From contig NC_015501.1 of assembly GCF_000212375.1 (NCBI RefSeq), positions 496,001-560,000 of the forward strand: a DNA stretch of 64,000 nt. The letters run 5' to 3'. This document shows, piece after piece, positions 28,352 to 37,803 of this stretch. Source of the DNA: Porphyromonas asaccharolytica DSM 20707. GTDB taxonomy: Bacteria; Bacteroidota; Bacteroidia; Bacteroidales; Porphyromonadaceae. A program made the translations under genes and the position numbers. Each line of letters begins with the position of its first letter. The first letter of the stretch is position 1. The notes under the pieces are model-generated. The model saw only the letters and a list, made by a program, of their open reading frames with translations, was not told the origin of the DNA and did no database searches.

Positions 28352-29430
28352 GACAATTGAAACCTGAGAGCCGCATCTATGTGGCTGGACATCGAGGCTT
28401 AGTAGGATCGGCAATCCTTCGCCAACTGCAGGCACGGGGCTACCAACAGCTGATCACCCGCACCCATCAAGAGCTAGACTTACTGGACGCAGTGGCGGTA
28501 GAGCGCTTCATGCGTGAGGAGCGACCTGACTACATATTTCTCGCAGCAGCGCATGTGGGCGGGATTATGGCCAATCAGACCTATCGTGCCGACTTTATCA
28601 TGAACAATCTGGGGATACAGCAAAACGTCCTCACCTCTGCGCTGCACAATGGTGTCGAGGGACTGCTCTTCCTCGGTAGTAGCTGCATTTATCCTCGGCT
28701 TGCGCCTCAGCCGATGCGTGAGGATGCGCTGCTCACCTCCCCACTGGAGTACACCAACGAGCCGTACGCTATCGCCAAGATCGCAGGGATGAAGATGTGC
28801 GAGAGTATGAATCTTCAGTACGGCACGAACTATCTCTCGGTCATGCCGACCAATCTATATGGTTATGGAGACAACTTTGACCTAGTTAATAGTCATGTCC
28901 TGCCCGCTATGATCCGTAAGCTACACCTAGCGGGAGCGTTGCTTCGTAGCGACCTGGCAGCACTACGACGGGACGTGGCGCAGCGTCCGCTGGAGGGTTT
29001 AACAGAGCAGAGTAGTCTGGCAGAGTTCACGGCAGAGCTAGCACGCTACGGCATCACGCCCACCAGTTTGCAGTTATGGGGCACCGGGTCGGCACTGCGT
29101 GAGTTTATGTGGAGCGACGACCTAGCGGAGGCTTGCATAACCATTGCCGAGCGGGTGTCGTTCGCTGAGTTATACCCCGCTGGTGAGCAAGAGATCCGTA
29201 ACACGCACATCAACATCGGCTCTGGCGAAGAGGTCTCCATCCGTACGCTCGCCACGCTCGTCGCTGAGGCGACGCACTACGAGGGGCGCATTGAGTGGGA
29301 CGGCACGAAGCCCGACGGCACACCGCGTAAGCTCCTCGACCTGACACGTCTCACCTCCCTCGGCTACACCGCCACCACGCCCCTTGCCGTCGGCATCCCC
29401 CAGCTCTACGACTGGTACTGCCAGCACTAA
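28348..29430 (+). CDS. fcl: GDP-L-fucose synthase
   Basis: The 360-residue epimerase/reductase completes GDP-L-fucose synthesis from the Gmd product. The Rossmann start [15 protein letters not shown], the catalytic [13 protein letters not shown] and the [14 protein letters not shown] loop match the family. Relative to E. coli Fcl it carries an insertion around residues 190-235 ([20 protein letters not shown]), common in Bacteroidota homologues as I recall. Gmd lies directly upstream, and porX follows after 27 bp. GDP-fucose is the donor for fucosylated glycans, including the protein O-glycans of Bacteroidota. Confidence 0.94.
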   Translation: MRQLKPESRIYVAGHRGLVGSAILRQLQARGYQQLITRTHQELDLLDAVAVERFMREERPDYIFLAAAHVGGIMANQTYRADFIMNNLGIQQNVLTSALHNGVEGLLFLGSSCIYPRLAPQPMREDALLTSPLEYTNEPYAIAKIAGMKMCESMNLQYGTNYLSVMPTNLYGYGDNFDLVNSHVLPAMIRKLHLAGALLRSDLAALRRDVAQRPLEGLTEQSSLAEFTAELARYGITPTSLQLWGTGSALREFMWSDDLAEACITIAERVSFAELYPAGEQEIRNTHINIGSGEEVSIRTLATLVAEATHYEGRIEWDGTKPDGTPRKLLDLTRLTSLGYTATTPLAVGIPQLYDWYCQH

Positions 29431-29457
29431 CTTTTCCACACAATAAGCTACGCATCT

Positions 29458-31002
29458 ATGTCCGCAATACAGATACTTTGGGTCGATGACGAGATAGATC
29501 TTCTGAGACCGCACATCATATTCCTCGAGCAGCACGGCTATCAGGTTACCCCCTGCGTGAGTGGCGCCGATGCCCTCGACTTGCTGCAAGAGCAGGCGTA
29601 CGACTTAGTTTTCCTCGATGAGCAGATGCCAGGCTTATCGGGACTAGAGACGCTCGCACGCATCGCACCACTCTACCCCTACCTCCCCGTCGTCATGGTC
29701 ACCAAGAGCGAGGAGGAGCACCTGATGAATGAAGCGATCAGCCGTCAGATAGCCGACTACCTCATCAAGCCGGTCAATCCCCACCAACTCCTCCTCTCGC
29801 TCAAGAAAGTACTGCATCGAGAGCAGATCGTCACCGAGGCTACCCAGCAAAACTACATACAAGCCTTCCGTGAATTATCCCTACGAATCAATAGTGCTAG
29901 CACCATCGACGAGTGGATGGCTATCTATAAGGAGATCTCTAAGTGGGTCATGCAGGTAGACAACTACCTCCCCGATATGGCGGAGACGCTGCAGTCGCAG
30001 CGCGATGAGGCAAATAGACTTTTCGCCAAGTATATCATCAAGGAGTACGAGGGGTGGATACAAAATCCTAAGAGCGCCCCCACGATGAGCCACACGCTGA
30101 TGCGTGACAAGGTCTTCCCGATGCTAGATCGTGGCGAGCATATCTTCCTAATCCTCATCGACAACTTCCGCTGGGACCAGTGGCTCGCCGTGCAGGAGAT
30201 GCTGAGCGGACTCTTCACCTTCGACGACGGTATGTACACCGCCATCCTACCCACAGCCACACAGTATGCACGCAATGCGATCTTCTCAGGACTTATGCCC
30301 CTAGAGATTGCGAAAACCTTTCCCGAGCTATGGGTCGATGAGGAGAGCGAAGAGGGCAAAAATCTCAACGAAGAGCCTATGATCGCAAGCCTTCTCAAGC
30401 GTTACCGCAAGCCTTACAGCTTCGCCTACCGCAAGGTCTACGAGACTTCCTTTGGCGAGCGACTCCTCGCTCAGCTCAACGAGCTAGAGGACAATCAGCT
30501 CAATGTCATCGTCCTCAACTTCGTCGATATGCTATCGCACGCTCGTACCGAGAGCAAGATGATCCGCGAGCTAGCCAGCAGCGAGGCCGCTTACCGCTCC
30601 CTGACGCAAAGCTGGTTCCGCCACTCGACCACCTATCGGCTCTTCGAGCAGATCGCTCAGATGGGCGCCAAGATCATATTAACGACCGACCATGGCACCG
30701 TTCGCGTTCGCAAGCCGGTCAAGATCGTCGGCAATCGCAACACTTCGACCAATCTACGCTATAAGCTAGGGCAAAGTCTCACCTTCGATGCCAAGGAGGC
30801 TTATGCACCTCGCAAACCTAAAGATATAGGTCTTCCAGTCAGCCATCTGACAGACGGATACGTCTTCTGCTACGAGCAGAACTTCTTCGCCTATCCCAAC
30901 AACTATAACTACTACGTCAATTACTACCGTGACACGCTCCAGCACGGGGGTATCTCTATGGAGGAGATGCTCGTGCCTTGTATCACGCTCACGCCTCGTT
31001 AA
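29458..31002 (+). CDS. porX: PorX, response regulator with PglZ domain controlling T9SS
   Basis: The 514-residue product has an intact receiver (ILWVDDE with Asp10/11, phosphoacceptor Asp54 in LVFLDEQMPG, and YLIKPV), a helical linker, and a large C-terminal PglZ/alkaline-phosphatase-like domain (FLILIDNFRWDQWL, IVLNFVDMLSHARTES, ILTTDHGTVRV). This pairing is the hallmark of PorX, which with the kinase PorY and sigma factor SigP regulates type IX secretion in Porphyromonas gingivalis. The PglZ part has been shown elsewhere to act on phosphodiesters or cyclic oligonucleotides. It lies between fcl and tsaE on the same strand, and the many T9SS-type cargo genes in the window fit its role. Confidence 0.93.
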   Translation: MSAIQILWVDDEIDLLRPHIIFLEQHGYQVTPCVSGADALDLLQEQAYDLVFLDEQMPGLSGLETLARIAPLYPYLPVVMVTKSEEEHLMNEAISRQIADYLIKPVNPHQLLLSLKKVLHREQIVTEATQQNYIQAFRELSLRINSASTIDEWMAIYKEISKWVMQVDNYLPDMAETLQSQRDEANRLFAKYIIKEYEGWIQNPKSAPTMSHTLMRDKVFPMLDRGEHIFLILIDNFRWDQWLAVQEMLSGLFTFDDGMYTAILPTATQYARNAIFSGLMPLEIAKTFPELWVDEESEEGKNLNEEPMIASLLKRYRKPYSFAYRKVYETSFGERLLAQLNELEDNQLNVIVLNFVDMLSHARTESKMIRELASSEAAYRSLTQSWFRHSTTYRLFEQIAQMGAKIILTTDHGTVRVRKPVKIVGNRNTSTNLRYKLGQSLTFDAKEAYAPRKPKDIGLPVSHLTDGYVFCYEQNFFAYPNNYNYYVNYYRDTLQHGGISMEEMLVPCITLTPR

Positions 31003-31015
31003 TACCATTAACTAT

Positions 31016-31441
31016 ATGCGTCTCACACTACAATCCCTTGCCGACCTCCCACGCATAGCCCAGGAGGTACACACACGACTAGCCGACTACCCCGTCATCG
31101 CCCTTCAGGGGGATCTAGGAGCGGGCAAGACGACACTCGTTCACCAGCTGTGCCGTCTCGATGGTGCCAGCGAAGAGGAGGTGGTCAATAGCCCCACCTT
31201 TGCCATTGTCAACGTCTATACGACTCAGTCCGACGACACCATCTATCATATAGACTGCTATCGTCTGGAGAACCTAGCCGATGCCGACCAGATAGGACTA
31301 GCCGAGTATATCCGCTCAGGTGCTCGCTGCTATATCGAGTGGCCCGACGTCATCGCTCCCCTACTCCCCGAGGACACCGCCGTCATCCACATCGAGGCGC
31401 AGCCCGACGGCTCCCGCCTCCTGACCCTCCTCACCGAGTAA
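31016..31441 (+). CDS. tsaE: TsaE, tRNA threonylcarbamoyladenosine ATPase
   Basis: The 141-residue product has the P-loop GDLGAGKTT and the family motifs NSPTFAIVNVY and IDCYRLEN, plus IEWPD near the end. TsaE drives turnover of the TsaBDE complex that makes t6A37 in ANN-reading tRNAs. The start MRLTLQSLADLPRIAQEV at 31016 avoids a long overlap with porX. It lies 13 bp after porX and ends the unit. Confidence 0.93.
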   Translation: MRLTLQSLADLPRIAQEVHTRLADYPVIALQGDLGAGKTTLVHQLCRLDGASEEEVVNSPTFAIVNVYTTQSDDTIYHIDCYRLENLADADQIGLAEYIRSGARCYIEWPDVIAPLLPEDTAVIHIEAQPDGSRLLTLLTE

Positions 31442-31457
31442 ACTTAATTCCGCAAAC

Positions 31458-31506
31458 AACGATGATGTAGGGACGCAACACATCGGTGCATTCCTACATC
31501 ATCGTT
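31458..31506. terminator. 14-bp inverted repeat between convergent genes
   Basis: AACGATGATGTAGG (31458-31471) pairs exactly with CCTACATCATCGTT (31493-31506). It lies between the convergent tsaE and BspA genes and probably terminates in both directions. Its inner part (GTAGGGACG) resembles the 135-bp repeat family at 11957. Confidence 0.65.
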
Positions 31507-31560
31507 ACACATTGGATTATTTCTTACCCCATTTGGTTCATAGGGAAAAAAGGTCATCGA

Positions 31561-33384
31561 CTATTCCTTGACGAAGACTTTGCGAGTTTCGCCATTGCTC
31601 ATCTCGATGATATTGATACCTTCGCAAGGTTCGGATAGTTGCTTTCCTGAGATATCAAATCGTCGTATCTCCACAGGCTCAGTCTCTGTGCCGAGCGAAA
31701 CGATCGTATTGGCATCGTCCCCCTTCTCGCAGATGTTTTTGAAGAGTCGCCACTGACTATGCTCTCTGTAGCGATCCTTAGTGCCGCTGGGCACGTAGAG
31801 CGTTGCTGCTGTATAGATAGGCGCATCCTCTTCAGTCTCGAAGGCTTCCGTGTCGCTCGGATCAGTGATATGAGACTCGATAGAGGTCAGCGCCGTGCAT
31901 CCAGAGAAAGCAAATGAGCCTATCTCAGACGTAGTACTGGGTATGGAGAGCGAGGTCATCGCTGCACACATAAAGAATGCAGAAGTACCTATGGAGGTAA
32001 CCCCCTCAGGTATGACGATAGAGGTCAGAGAGGAGCACTCTTGAAAAGCGTACTGACCGACACGCTGCAAGCTCGCTGGCAGAGAGAGCGAGGAGAGCGC
32101 CGTACACCCAGCACAGAGGTAGTCGCTCACACTGGTAAGTCCCTCTGGCAGGACAAGTTTTTGTAGCTGAGAGCAACCATAGAATGCTCCATCGTCAAGA
32201 TGGCCCATCTCCTCTGCCAGAGGAACCTCTGTGAGAGATGTACAGCTGAGGAAGGCATACTTACCTAGATTGCGTAGTCCACCCTCTGCATGAATGCTTT
32301 GTAGTGCCGTACACCCTGAGAAAGCATAGTCGTACAGTTGCTCTAAGCTACTAGGTAGATTGACCGTTTTGAGTGCCGTACAGTCTAGAAAAGCACTCTC
32401 ACCGATGCGCTGCACACCCTCAGAGGCCGTTACTTCCGTTAGTGCTGCACATCCAGAGAATGCTCCTTGTGAGACCTCTGTGAGCGTCCCTGGTATGAGG
32501 ATTTTGGCAAGAGATGTACAATCCTTAAAGGAGTAGATCCCGACATGACTCAATCCTTGAGGCAAGGCCAGCTCTTCGAGTGCTGCACAGCCATACAAGG
32601 CATAATCACCTATCTTCGTCACAGACGAGGGTAAGGCCAGAGCAGTGAGGGCAGTACACCCAGCGAACATATAGTCGCCTATCTCCGTAAGCCCCTCGCC
32701 TAGGGTCACTGAGGTCAGGCTACCACAGGTAGCACACAGATTGCCCCCGAGATAAGACACGCTCCCAGGTATAGAAATATCTGTCAGATAGATACACTTG
32801 CTAAATGCTCCTTCGCATATACTGTCGACCCCTTCGGCTATGGCGACAGACTGGAGGCTGAAGCACTTGGCAAAGGCAGCCTCTCCGATCGTCTCCACGC
32901 TCCCTGGCACCGAGACACTCTTCAGTGCGGCACAATCATAGAAGGCATACTCGCCTATACGCCCCACCCCCTCAGTAAGAGTGACAGTCTGTAGATTTTC
33001 ACAGCAAGAGAATGCGTGCCCCCCGATCATCTCCACGCTCTCTGGGATATCTATCTCAGAGAGTCCGACACAATCTCTAAAAGCATCGACCCCTATCTGC
33101 TTAAGCCCCACAGGGAGCGTGACCGCTTTGAGCTTAGAGCAGCCATAAAAAGCTTCATAGTCGATAGCCGTCACCGTGTATGCGTCCCCCTCGTGTGATA
33201 CCGTAGCCGGGATGACAACCGATCCAGTATAACCTTCAGAGTTTTTCACCACAGAGACGGTATGCTCAGTCGCTGAGTTCACCTCATAAGCGATGCCATC
33301 TAGATTGAAAGTTTGTGCACTCAACCCTATCGAAGAGATGAGACAGAGGCTCCACAAAGTCTTTTTGATGTAATGATCTTTCAT
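31561..33384 (-). CDS. BspA-type leucine-rich repeat surface protein, probable T9SS cargo
   Basis: The 607-residue product has a signal peptide (LWSLCLISSIGLSAQ), followed by about 19 LRR_5 repeats of 23 residues (LTSVTLGEGLTEIGDYMFAG type, about residues 50-510). A DRYREHSQWRLFKNI segment follows, as in the CDS at 1579. The C-terminal tail (VEIRRFDISGKQLSEP, then TRKVFVKE) resembles a short T9SS signal. BspA proteins are surface adhesins in relatives. The gene ends 120 bp from tsaE. Its upstream gap carries a TATATTTG -7-like box (33618-33625, minus) and a 42-bp tandem repeat. Confidence 0.87.
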   Translation of the reverse strand: MKDHYIKKTLWSLCLISSIGLSAQTFNLDGIAYEVNSATEHTVSVVKNSEGYTGSVVIPATVSHEGDAYTVTAIDYEAFYGCSKLKAVTLPVGLKQIGVDAFRDCVGLSEIDIPESVEMIGGHAFSCCENLQTVTLTEGVGRIGEYAFYDCAALKSVSVPGSVETIGEAAFAKCFSLQSVAIAEGVDSICEGAFSKCIYLTDISIPGSVSYLGGNLCATCGSLTSVTLGEGLTEIGDYMFAGCTALTALALPSSVTKIGDYALYGCAALEELALPQGLSHVGIYSFKDCTSLAKILIPGTLTEVSQGAFSGCAALTEVTASEGVQRIGESAFLDCTALKTVNLPSSLEQLYDYAFSGCTALQSIHAEGGLRNLGKYAFLSCTSLTEVPLAEEMGHLDDGAFYGCSQLQKLVLPEGLTSVSDYLCAGCTALSSLSLPASLQRVGQYAFQECSSLTSIVIPEGVTSIGTSAFFMCAAMTSLSIPSTTSEIGSFAFSGCTALTSIESHITDPSDTEAFETEEDAPIYTAATLYVPSGTKDRYREHSQWRLFKNICEKGDDANTIVSLGTETEPVEIRRFDISGKQLSEPCEGINIIEMSNGETRKVFVKE

Positions 33385-33674
33385 GCCTTTAGTATGTTTA
33401 TTGAGCAGTATTTCTTGATGAGGTCTTCAATACTTGCGCATCTATTCATACGAAGAGAAGAGCATCGTATGGGAGAGGATACCAATTGTTTGGCTTCTAC
33501 CTTTTCTTGATAGAAGGCATATGCTGTGAGCTTGCCATGAACGACTGTGCTAAGGTAATAAAGCTGTTGTTATAGCTTCCCGTGGTACACACTCCATTGT
33601 CAAGTGCAACACACCTACAAATATAGGTAAAAGATCTCAACGAGTGCTTTAGCAGCAAGTTTTTGCAAAAGTGC

Positions 33675-33842
33675 GACGTGTACCCGTTTTGCCGTTTTCG
33701 GGTACATATCGAGTGTGACATGTACCCGTTTTGCCCTTTTCGGGTACATATCGAGTGTGACGTGTACCCGTCTTGTCGTTTTCGGGTACATATCGAGTGT
33801 GACGTGTACCCGTTTTGCCGTTTTCGGGGACATATCGAGTTA
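33675..33842. repeat. Four tandem 42-bp palindromic units
   Basis: Units start at 33675, 33717, 33759 and 33801 and differ at a few bases only. Each contains TGTACCCG and its inverted copy CGGGTACA separated by 12 bases with TTTTGCC, and ends ATATCGAGTGT. Because 42 is a multiple of three, every frame without a stop in the unit stays open, producing several 14-residue-periodic frames on both strands that I consider artefacts. The remaining gap 33385-33674 shows only the -7-like box noted for the BspA gene; 33843-33886 shows nothing. Confidence 0.92.
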
Positions 33843-33886
33843 CAAAATATTGCTTCCGTAGAGACACGCATTGAGCAGATATACAG

Positions 33887-33922
33887 CAAGGCGGGCTAGA
33901 CGCTATGGTCTAGCCCGCCTTG
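33887..33922 (-). terminator. Strong hairpin after the PepSY-like fragment
   Basis: CAAGGCGGGCTAGAC (33887-33901) pairs exactly with GTCTAGCCCGCCTTG (33908-33922) around a 6-nt loop. It probably terminates the minus-strand unit from the receptor gene at 34190. Confidence 0.75.
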
Positions 33923-33951
33923 TCAGTTATTGCTATTTAGTGGCTAGCAGA

Positions 33952-34125
33952 TCATCTGTGATAGACATTGACCTCGGTGATCACACCCTCAGGAGTGATG
34001 TAGACGTACTCCTCACGGGCACCTCTCTGCTCTATCTCGAAGCGGTAGTAAGAGCCCTGAGGCATCTCGATGAAGTCGATATCGTCAATGCGTCCATTGG
34101 GATACTTCTGCCGGAGCGCTTGCAT
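33952..34125 (-). pseudogene. PepSY-like domain fragment, truncated N-terminus
   Basis: A 57-residue frame from an ATG at 34125 reads MQALRQKYPNGRIDDIDFIE and ends with YVYITPEGVITEVNVYHR. This is the C-terminal half of a PepSY-like (DUF2874-type) periplasmic domain. The frame is open a further eight codons upstream (RSVPAVV, also family-like) until a stop, with no start or signal peptide. A normal member has a signal peptide and one or two complete domains, so this is probably a remnant after the receptor gene. Confidence 0.55.
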
Positions 34126-34189
34126 GACGACGGCAGGTACGCTTCTCTGAGCAACCCTTCAAGAGCTATCTGTCAGCCTGCGGGTTCAT

Positions 34190-36904
34190 CTAGAGTCGGA
34201 AGCGGTAGATCAAGTGCAGCATGGCGTAGCGGCCGAGACTGTTGGACCAGGTGTCGCTAATCTCCGTAGCGGTGACCTGACGCCAGATGCTCTGCTGCTC
34301 GTTGAGTAGGTCATACACCTTGATGCGTAGGGTCGCTGCTTGATCCTTCAGGAAAGAGTAAGAAAGCCCAGCGCTCCACAGTACGGAGGCGACGTTGTAA
34401 GGCTCTTGGTATCCGATCCCTTGTGTGTAGATCGCCTCGCTCTCCACCTTGAAGCCTAGTGGGAGCGTCACCGACGCATCGCCTCCAGCACTCCAGTCGT
34501 AAGTGTGTGGCGAAGTGGCGATCTGTAGACTTTGGCTGCCGTAGTGGTATCTGAGTCCTCCCTTAGCGCGTAGGTAGAGCCAACTGTTTGAATAGGCTAA
34601 AGAGAGGTTCGGAGACAGCGTCCATGAGTGCGCCCCATTGGTCACACCATTGATGCGTCCTAGGCGGTAGTTGTACGCCGAGCCGAGCGAGACCGCCAGC
34701 GACAGCGACTTCGTAAAGAGGGGCGTGGTAAAGGAGCCGTTAGCATGCACCATATACTCTCCCCCATCGGCATTGATGTAGGTGATCTGTCGGCGCTGCG
34801 TCTTGGCATCGACCGTCTGATCGCTGATCACAGCGTGGTGGGTATAAGCACCGAAGAAGCGTAGATTGATCGCTTGGCTCGTACTGGGGATGAAGGTGCG
34901 AAACATACCAAACAGCTGATGCTGGTAGCTGGGACGTAGATCTGGATTACCTACGATCGACTCCCGCAGATTGGTCGCATCGGGGAGACTATACATCTGT
35001 CCTGCAGAAGGCATCTCTGAGCGTCCCCAATAGCCTAGGCGAAGCATCGTTTGCTTGCTAGGCGTGTAGCGAAAGTTGAGTGAAGGCGCCCATATCGTCT
35101 CTCGGCGCACGAGAGGCTCTTGGCTAGCTAGTTGCAACTGCTCCGTAGTCATCCAGGTAGGGCGGATACGTAGTCCTACGGTCAGGTCGAGCAGTTTGTT
35201 GGCCACCTTGAGGTCTACACCTCCACTTAGCGAGCTGAGGCGGGTCTTCATCTTCGTATCCATCGTGGCATCTAGCTGTGTCCAGACACCCGTAGCGTCA
35301 GGCAGCTTGTAGTCACGCTCACTACTCCGTATGCGGTCGCTCCACTCTAGTTGCGCTTGTAGTGAGAGCAGCTCTGTGAGTGGCTCCACGTAGCCCGTGC
35401 GTATGCGGTAGTTGAAGGTCTGATCGCGATCCTCCAGGAGCGTCTGCTGTGACTGATCCCCCTCGACCGAGTGAAGCGTCGAGTGGCTCTCGGTGCTAGC
35501 GTTGCCACCGAGGAAGCCTCCGTTGAGTTGTAGGCTGAGAGTACGTCCCTCGTCATTGAGCTTGTGCCCTAGGAGGAGCATGTTGAAGAGGCGTAGCCCA
35601 CTATGCTCCCGAAGGTTCTCCTGACTGCCTCGATGCAGCTCGTTATCCTCGCTATCCGTAGTGCGATAGTTACGCTCCTCCTGATCTATGCCCCAACTGT
35701 AATGTACCGCAGGGCGGTAGATCAGCTCCGTGCGGTCCGTCGCTTGCCACTTGATAAAAGCATCGCCCCCTAGATTGTGTCCACGTCTGAGAGCCTCGGA
35801 TGTCTCATTGGTAAATGTACTGGGGCTGTCAGGCAAGAGGTTCTCCGTCTCGGTGCGTGTCGAGAGATCGTTTTGGGTATATCCATAGCGTGCATTCGCA
35901 TTGATCTCCAGCCGATCATTAGGTGTGTAAGTCTCATTAGCAGCGATCTGTGCAGAGGTGGTTATACCTTGATTTCCGAAGCCACCACCACGTCTACCGC
36001 CGCCACGCCCCCATCCACCAGAGCCACCGCCTAGGTCCAGGTCAGAGAGTCCCTGCCCGTTTGTATTGTTACTGCCAGCGATGAGCGTCGTCTGGTGCCG
36101 CTTGGAGAAGTAGTTGAGCATCCCGCTAAGCTCATAGCGGTGGTCCAAGCCATAACCCGCCAGAGCGTGTCCGAAAGTACCTTGACGCATATCAGGCTTC
36201 GTGCGTATGTTGAGTACGGTCTGCTCCTCATCGTCGTCAAAGCCCGTGACGCGCGCCTCGTCGCTCTGCTGGTTTAGCACCTCCAGCTGATTGACCACGG
36301 AGGCTGGCAGATTACGCATAGCGACCTTCGTATCCCCGCTAAAGAACTCCTTGCCGTCGAGCATAATCTTCGCCACCTGCTGCCCACCGATGGTGATCTG
36401 ACCATTCTCATCAATCTCCGCTCCTGGAAGACGCTTGACCAGCTCCTCGAGCATAGCACCTTGCGGCACCTTGTAGGCATCAGCGTTGAAGGCGATCGTA
36501 TCGCCTCGTACCGTCATGTCGGTTGCTTTACCCTCTACGACCACCACCTCGAGCAGATGCTCATCCTCCTTGAGCTGTATGACTCCTAAGTTTAGCCCAG
36601 CCGTGATCGTCAGGTTGTCCTGGTAGTTCTGATAGCCTATGTAGGAGACCTCTAGGGAGAGCTGCTCCTGAGGCACTTGAGCTATCGCAAAGCGCCCCTT
36701 GCTATCGCTCGTACCGCCCGCCACGAGCTGCTTATCGCCTGAGGGTGTGAGCCGATAGAATGCCACGTTGGCACCCACCAGAGGAGCCTCGGCGCCGTCC
36801 CGTACGGCACCTCGTACGGTCGTGACCACTTGGGCAGGTAATGTAAAGTATAAGACGTGCAGTATCAGGAGTAGGCAGAGACTCCGTAAAGGTATCTGTC
36901 GCAT
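34190..36904 (-). CDS. Outer-membrane beta-barrel receptor with carboxypeptidase-like domain
   Basis: The 904-residue product has a signal peptide (LCLLLILHVLYFTLPAQ), a carboxypeptidase-regulatory-like domain (about 28-110: VRGAVRDGAEAPLVGANVAF), a plug-like region (about 115-245: KRLPGAEIDENGQITIGGQQ) and a large barrel (about 250-904) of the OMP_b-brl_3 type. A Gly/Arg-rich loop (GGGSGGWGRGGGRRGGGFGN) sits near residue 295. These TonB-like receptors import an unknown ligand. The barrel ends with aromatic YRFRL. Only the PepSY-like remnant follows, so the substrate is not predictable. Confidence 0.86.
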   Translation of the reverse strand: MRQIPLRSLCLLLILHVLYFTLPAQVVTTVRGAVRDGAEAPLVGANVAFYRLTPSGDKQLVAGGTSDSKGRFAIAQVPQEQLSLEVSYIGYQNYQDNLTITAGLNLGVIQLKEDEHLLEVVVVEGKATDMTVRGDTIAFNADAYKVPQGAMLEELVKRLPGAEIDENGQITIGGQQVAKIMLDGKEFFSGDTKVAMRNLPASVVNQLEVLNQQSDEARVTGFDDDEEQTVLNIRTKPDMRQGTFGHALAGYGLDHRYELSGMLNYFSKRHQTTLIAGSNNTNGQGLSDLDLGGGSGGWGRGGGRRGGGFGNQGITTSAQIAANETYTPNDRLEINANARYGYTQNDLSTRTETENLLPDSPSTFTNETSEALRRGHNLGGDAFIKWQATDRTELIYRPAVHYSWGIDQEERNYRTTDSEDNELHRGSQENLREHSGLRLFNMLLLGHKLNDEGRTLSLQLNGGFLGGNASTESHSTLHSVEGDQSQQTLLEDRDQTFNYRIRTGYVEPLTELLSLQAQLEWSDRIRSSERDYKLPDATGVWTQLDATMDTKMKTRLSSLSGGVDLKVANKLLDLTVGLRIRPTWMTTEQLQLASQEPLVRRETIWAPSLNFRYTPSKQTMLRLGYWGRSEMPSAGQMYSLPDATNLRESIVGNPDLRPSYQHQLFGMFRTFIPSTSQAINLRFFGAYTHHAVISDQTVDAKTQRRQITYINADGGEYMVHANGSFTTPLFTKSLSLAVSLGSAYNYRLGRINGVTNGAHSWTLSPNLSLAYSNSWLYLRAKGGLRYHYGSQSLQIATSPHTYDWSAGGDASVTLPLGFKVESEAIYTQGIGYQEPYNVASVLWSAGLSYSFLKDQAATLRIKVYDLLNEQQSIWRQVTATEISDTWSNSLGRYAMLHLIYRFRL

Positions 36905-37155
36905 AGTGTGTCGTATGTGTGTGTCTCCGTCTTAGAGGAGCTAAACTGTCGAAAGATTAAACGGAGCCGTATCAAAGAGCCGATCCGAGACATCGCTTCT
37001 AGAGCCAACGTTCCCTTGTCGTATCGAAGAATTGCTGCTCTCCAGGTGGGGACTCCCAAGTCTCCTCATAGAGTTCAGCTCCTTCTGACAATCGCAGCTT
37101 CGTTACTCGTAAGCGTTGCGGTGCTTGAGTAGACTCTTCGTTTACAAACATTCAG

Positions 37156-37163
37156 TACCTTTG
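37156..37163 (+). promoter_or_regulatory. -7 element (TACCTTTG) upstream of first GYF gene
   Basis: TACCTTTG sits 21 bp before the ATG at 37185. No TTG at the usual distance. The gap 36905-37155 holds no gene I can support. Confidence 0.5.
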
Positions 37164-37184
37164 GTTGTATAGTAGACTAATCTC

Positions 37185-37700
37185 ATGAAGCAATACTACA
37201 TCATTCGCAATAATCAGCCAGCTGGACCCTATACGATAGAGGAGCTTGCTGCGATGGGGATCAAACCCGACACGATAGTCTGGGCTGAGGATATAGCTGA
37301 CTGGATACCCGCTTATCAGGTGAACGAGCTTAACTCGCTCTTTGCTTCCACCACTGCACAGACGCCTCCTCCTTATCAAGTGCCATATCGTCAGGCGACT
37401 GAAGCTCCTCGCTACGACACTACGGGTCCGGAGGCTCGACCATCAGTCCGTCCTCCTATGCCACCGACCTATCTCGTCTGGAGTATCCTCGTGACCATCT
37501 TTCTTTCTCGCATCATAGGTATCATTGCGATTGTCTACTCTATACAGGTCTCCTCTCGCTACTACGCTGGTAACTATGAGGGTGCCGCCTATGCTAGTCG
37601 TCAAGCTCGCCTGTGGGTTAGAGTTCCAGCCTACATCTTTCTAGTGATGCTCCTGGCATTTCTCATTGGAGGTCTACTTGGATGGATCATTAACAGATGA
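37185..37700 (+). CDS. GYF_2 / dispanin (CD225) membrane protein, copy 1
   Basis: The 171-residue product begins with a GYF_2 (DUF4339) domain (MKQYYIIRNNQPAGPYTIEE, then WAEDIADWIPAYQV, residues 1-50). A Pro-rich linker leads to a CD225/dispanin-like membrane region (about 90-170): PPTYLVWSILVTIF, a second helix, SSRYYAGNYEGAAYASRQAR, and a last helix. GYF domains bind proline-rich peptides; the function of bacterial GYF-dispanin proteins is unknown. The next gene is a close paralogue, so this is a tandem duplication. Confidence 0.85.
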   Translation: MKQYYIIRNNQPAGPYTIEELAAMGIKPDTIVWAEDIADWIPAYQVNELNSLFASTTAQTPPPYQVPYRQATEAPRYDTTGPEARPSVRPPMPPTYLVWSILVTIFLSRIIGIIAIVYSIQVSSRYYAGNYEGAAYASRQARLWVRVPAYIFLVMLLAFLIGGLLGWIINR

Positions 37701-37747
37701 ATCAATGGGGCGGGACGCATGGTGACGCAGTCACCTCTTTCATCTGT

Positions 37748-37777
37748 TTGCTAGCAACTCCGAAAGTGCTACCTTTG
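37748..37777 (+). promoter_or_regulatory. Bacteroidota promoter for second GYF gene
   Basis: TTG (37748-37750), 19 bases, TACCTTTG (37770-37777). This gives the second copy its own transcript start near 37784. Confidence 0.7.
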
Positions 37778-37803
37778 TAGTGCAACAAACAAATCAATCT
37801 TCG

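Noticed and set aside
33497-33899. Several frames on both strands made of 14-residue repeats
   Set aside because: They arise because the 42-bp unit is divisible by three and lacks stops. The composition is unusual and the frames on opposite strands cannot all be real.
36908-37132. 74-codon frame in the gap before the first GYF gene
   Set aside because: No recognisable domain or promoter, and an opposing frame covers the same bases.
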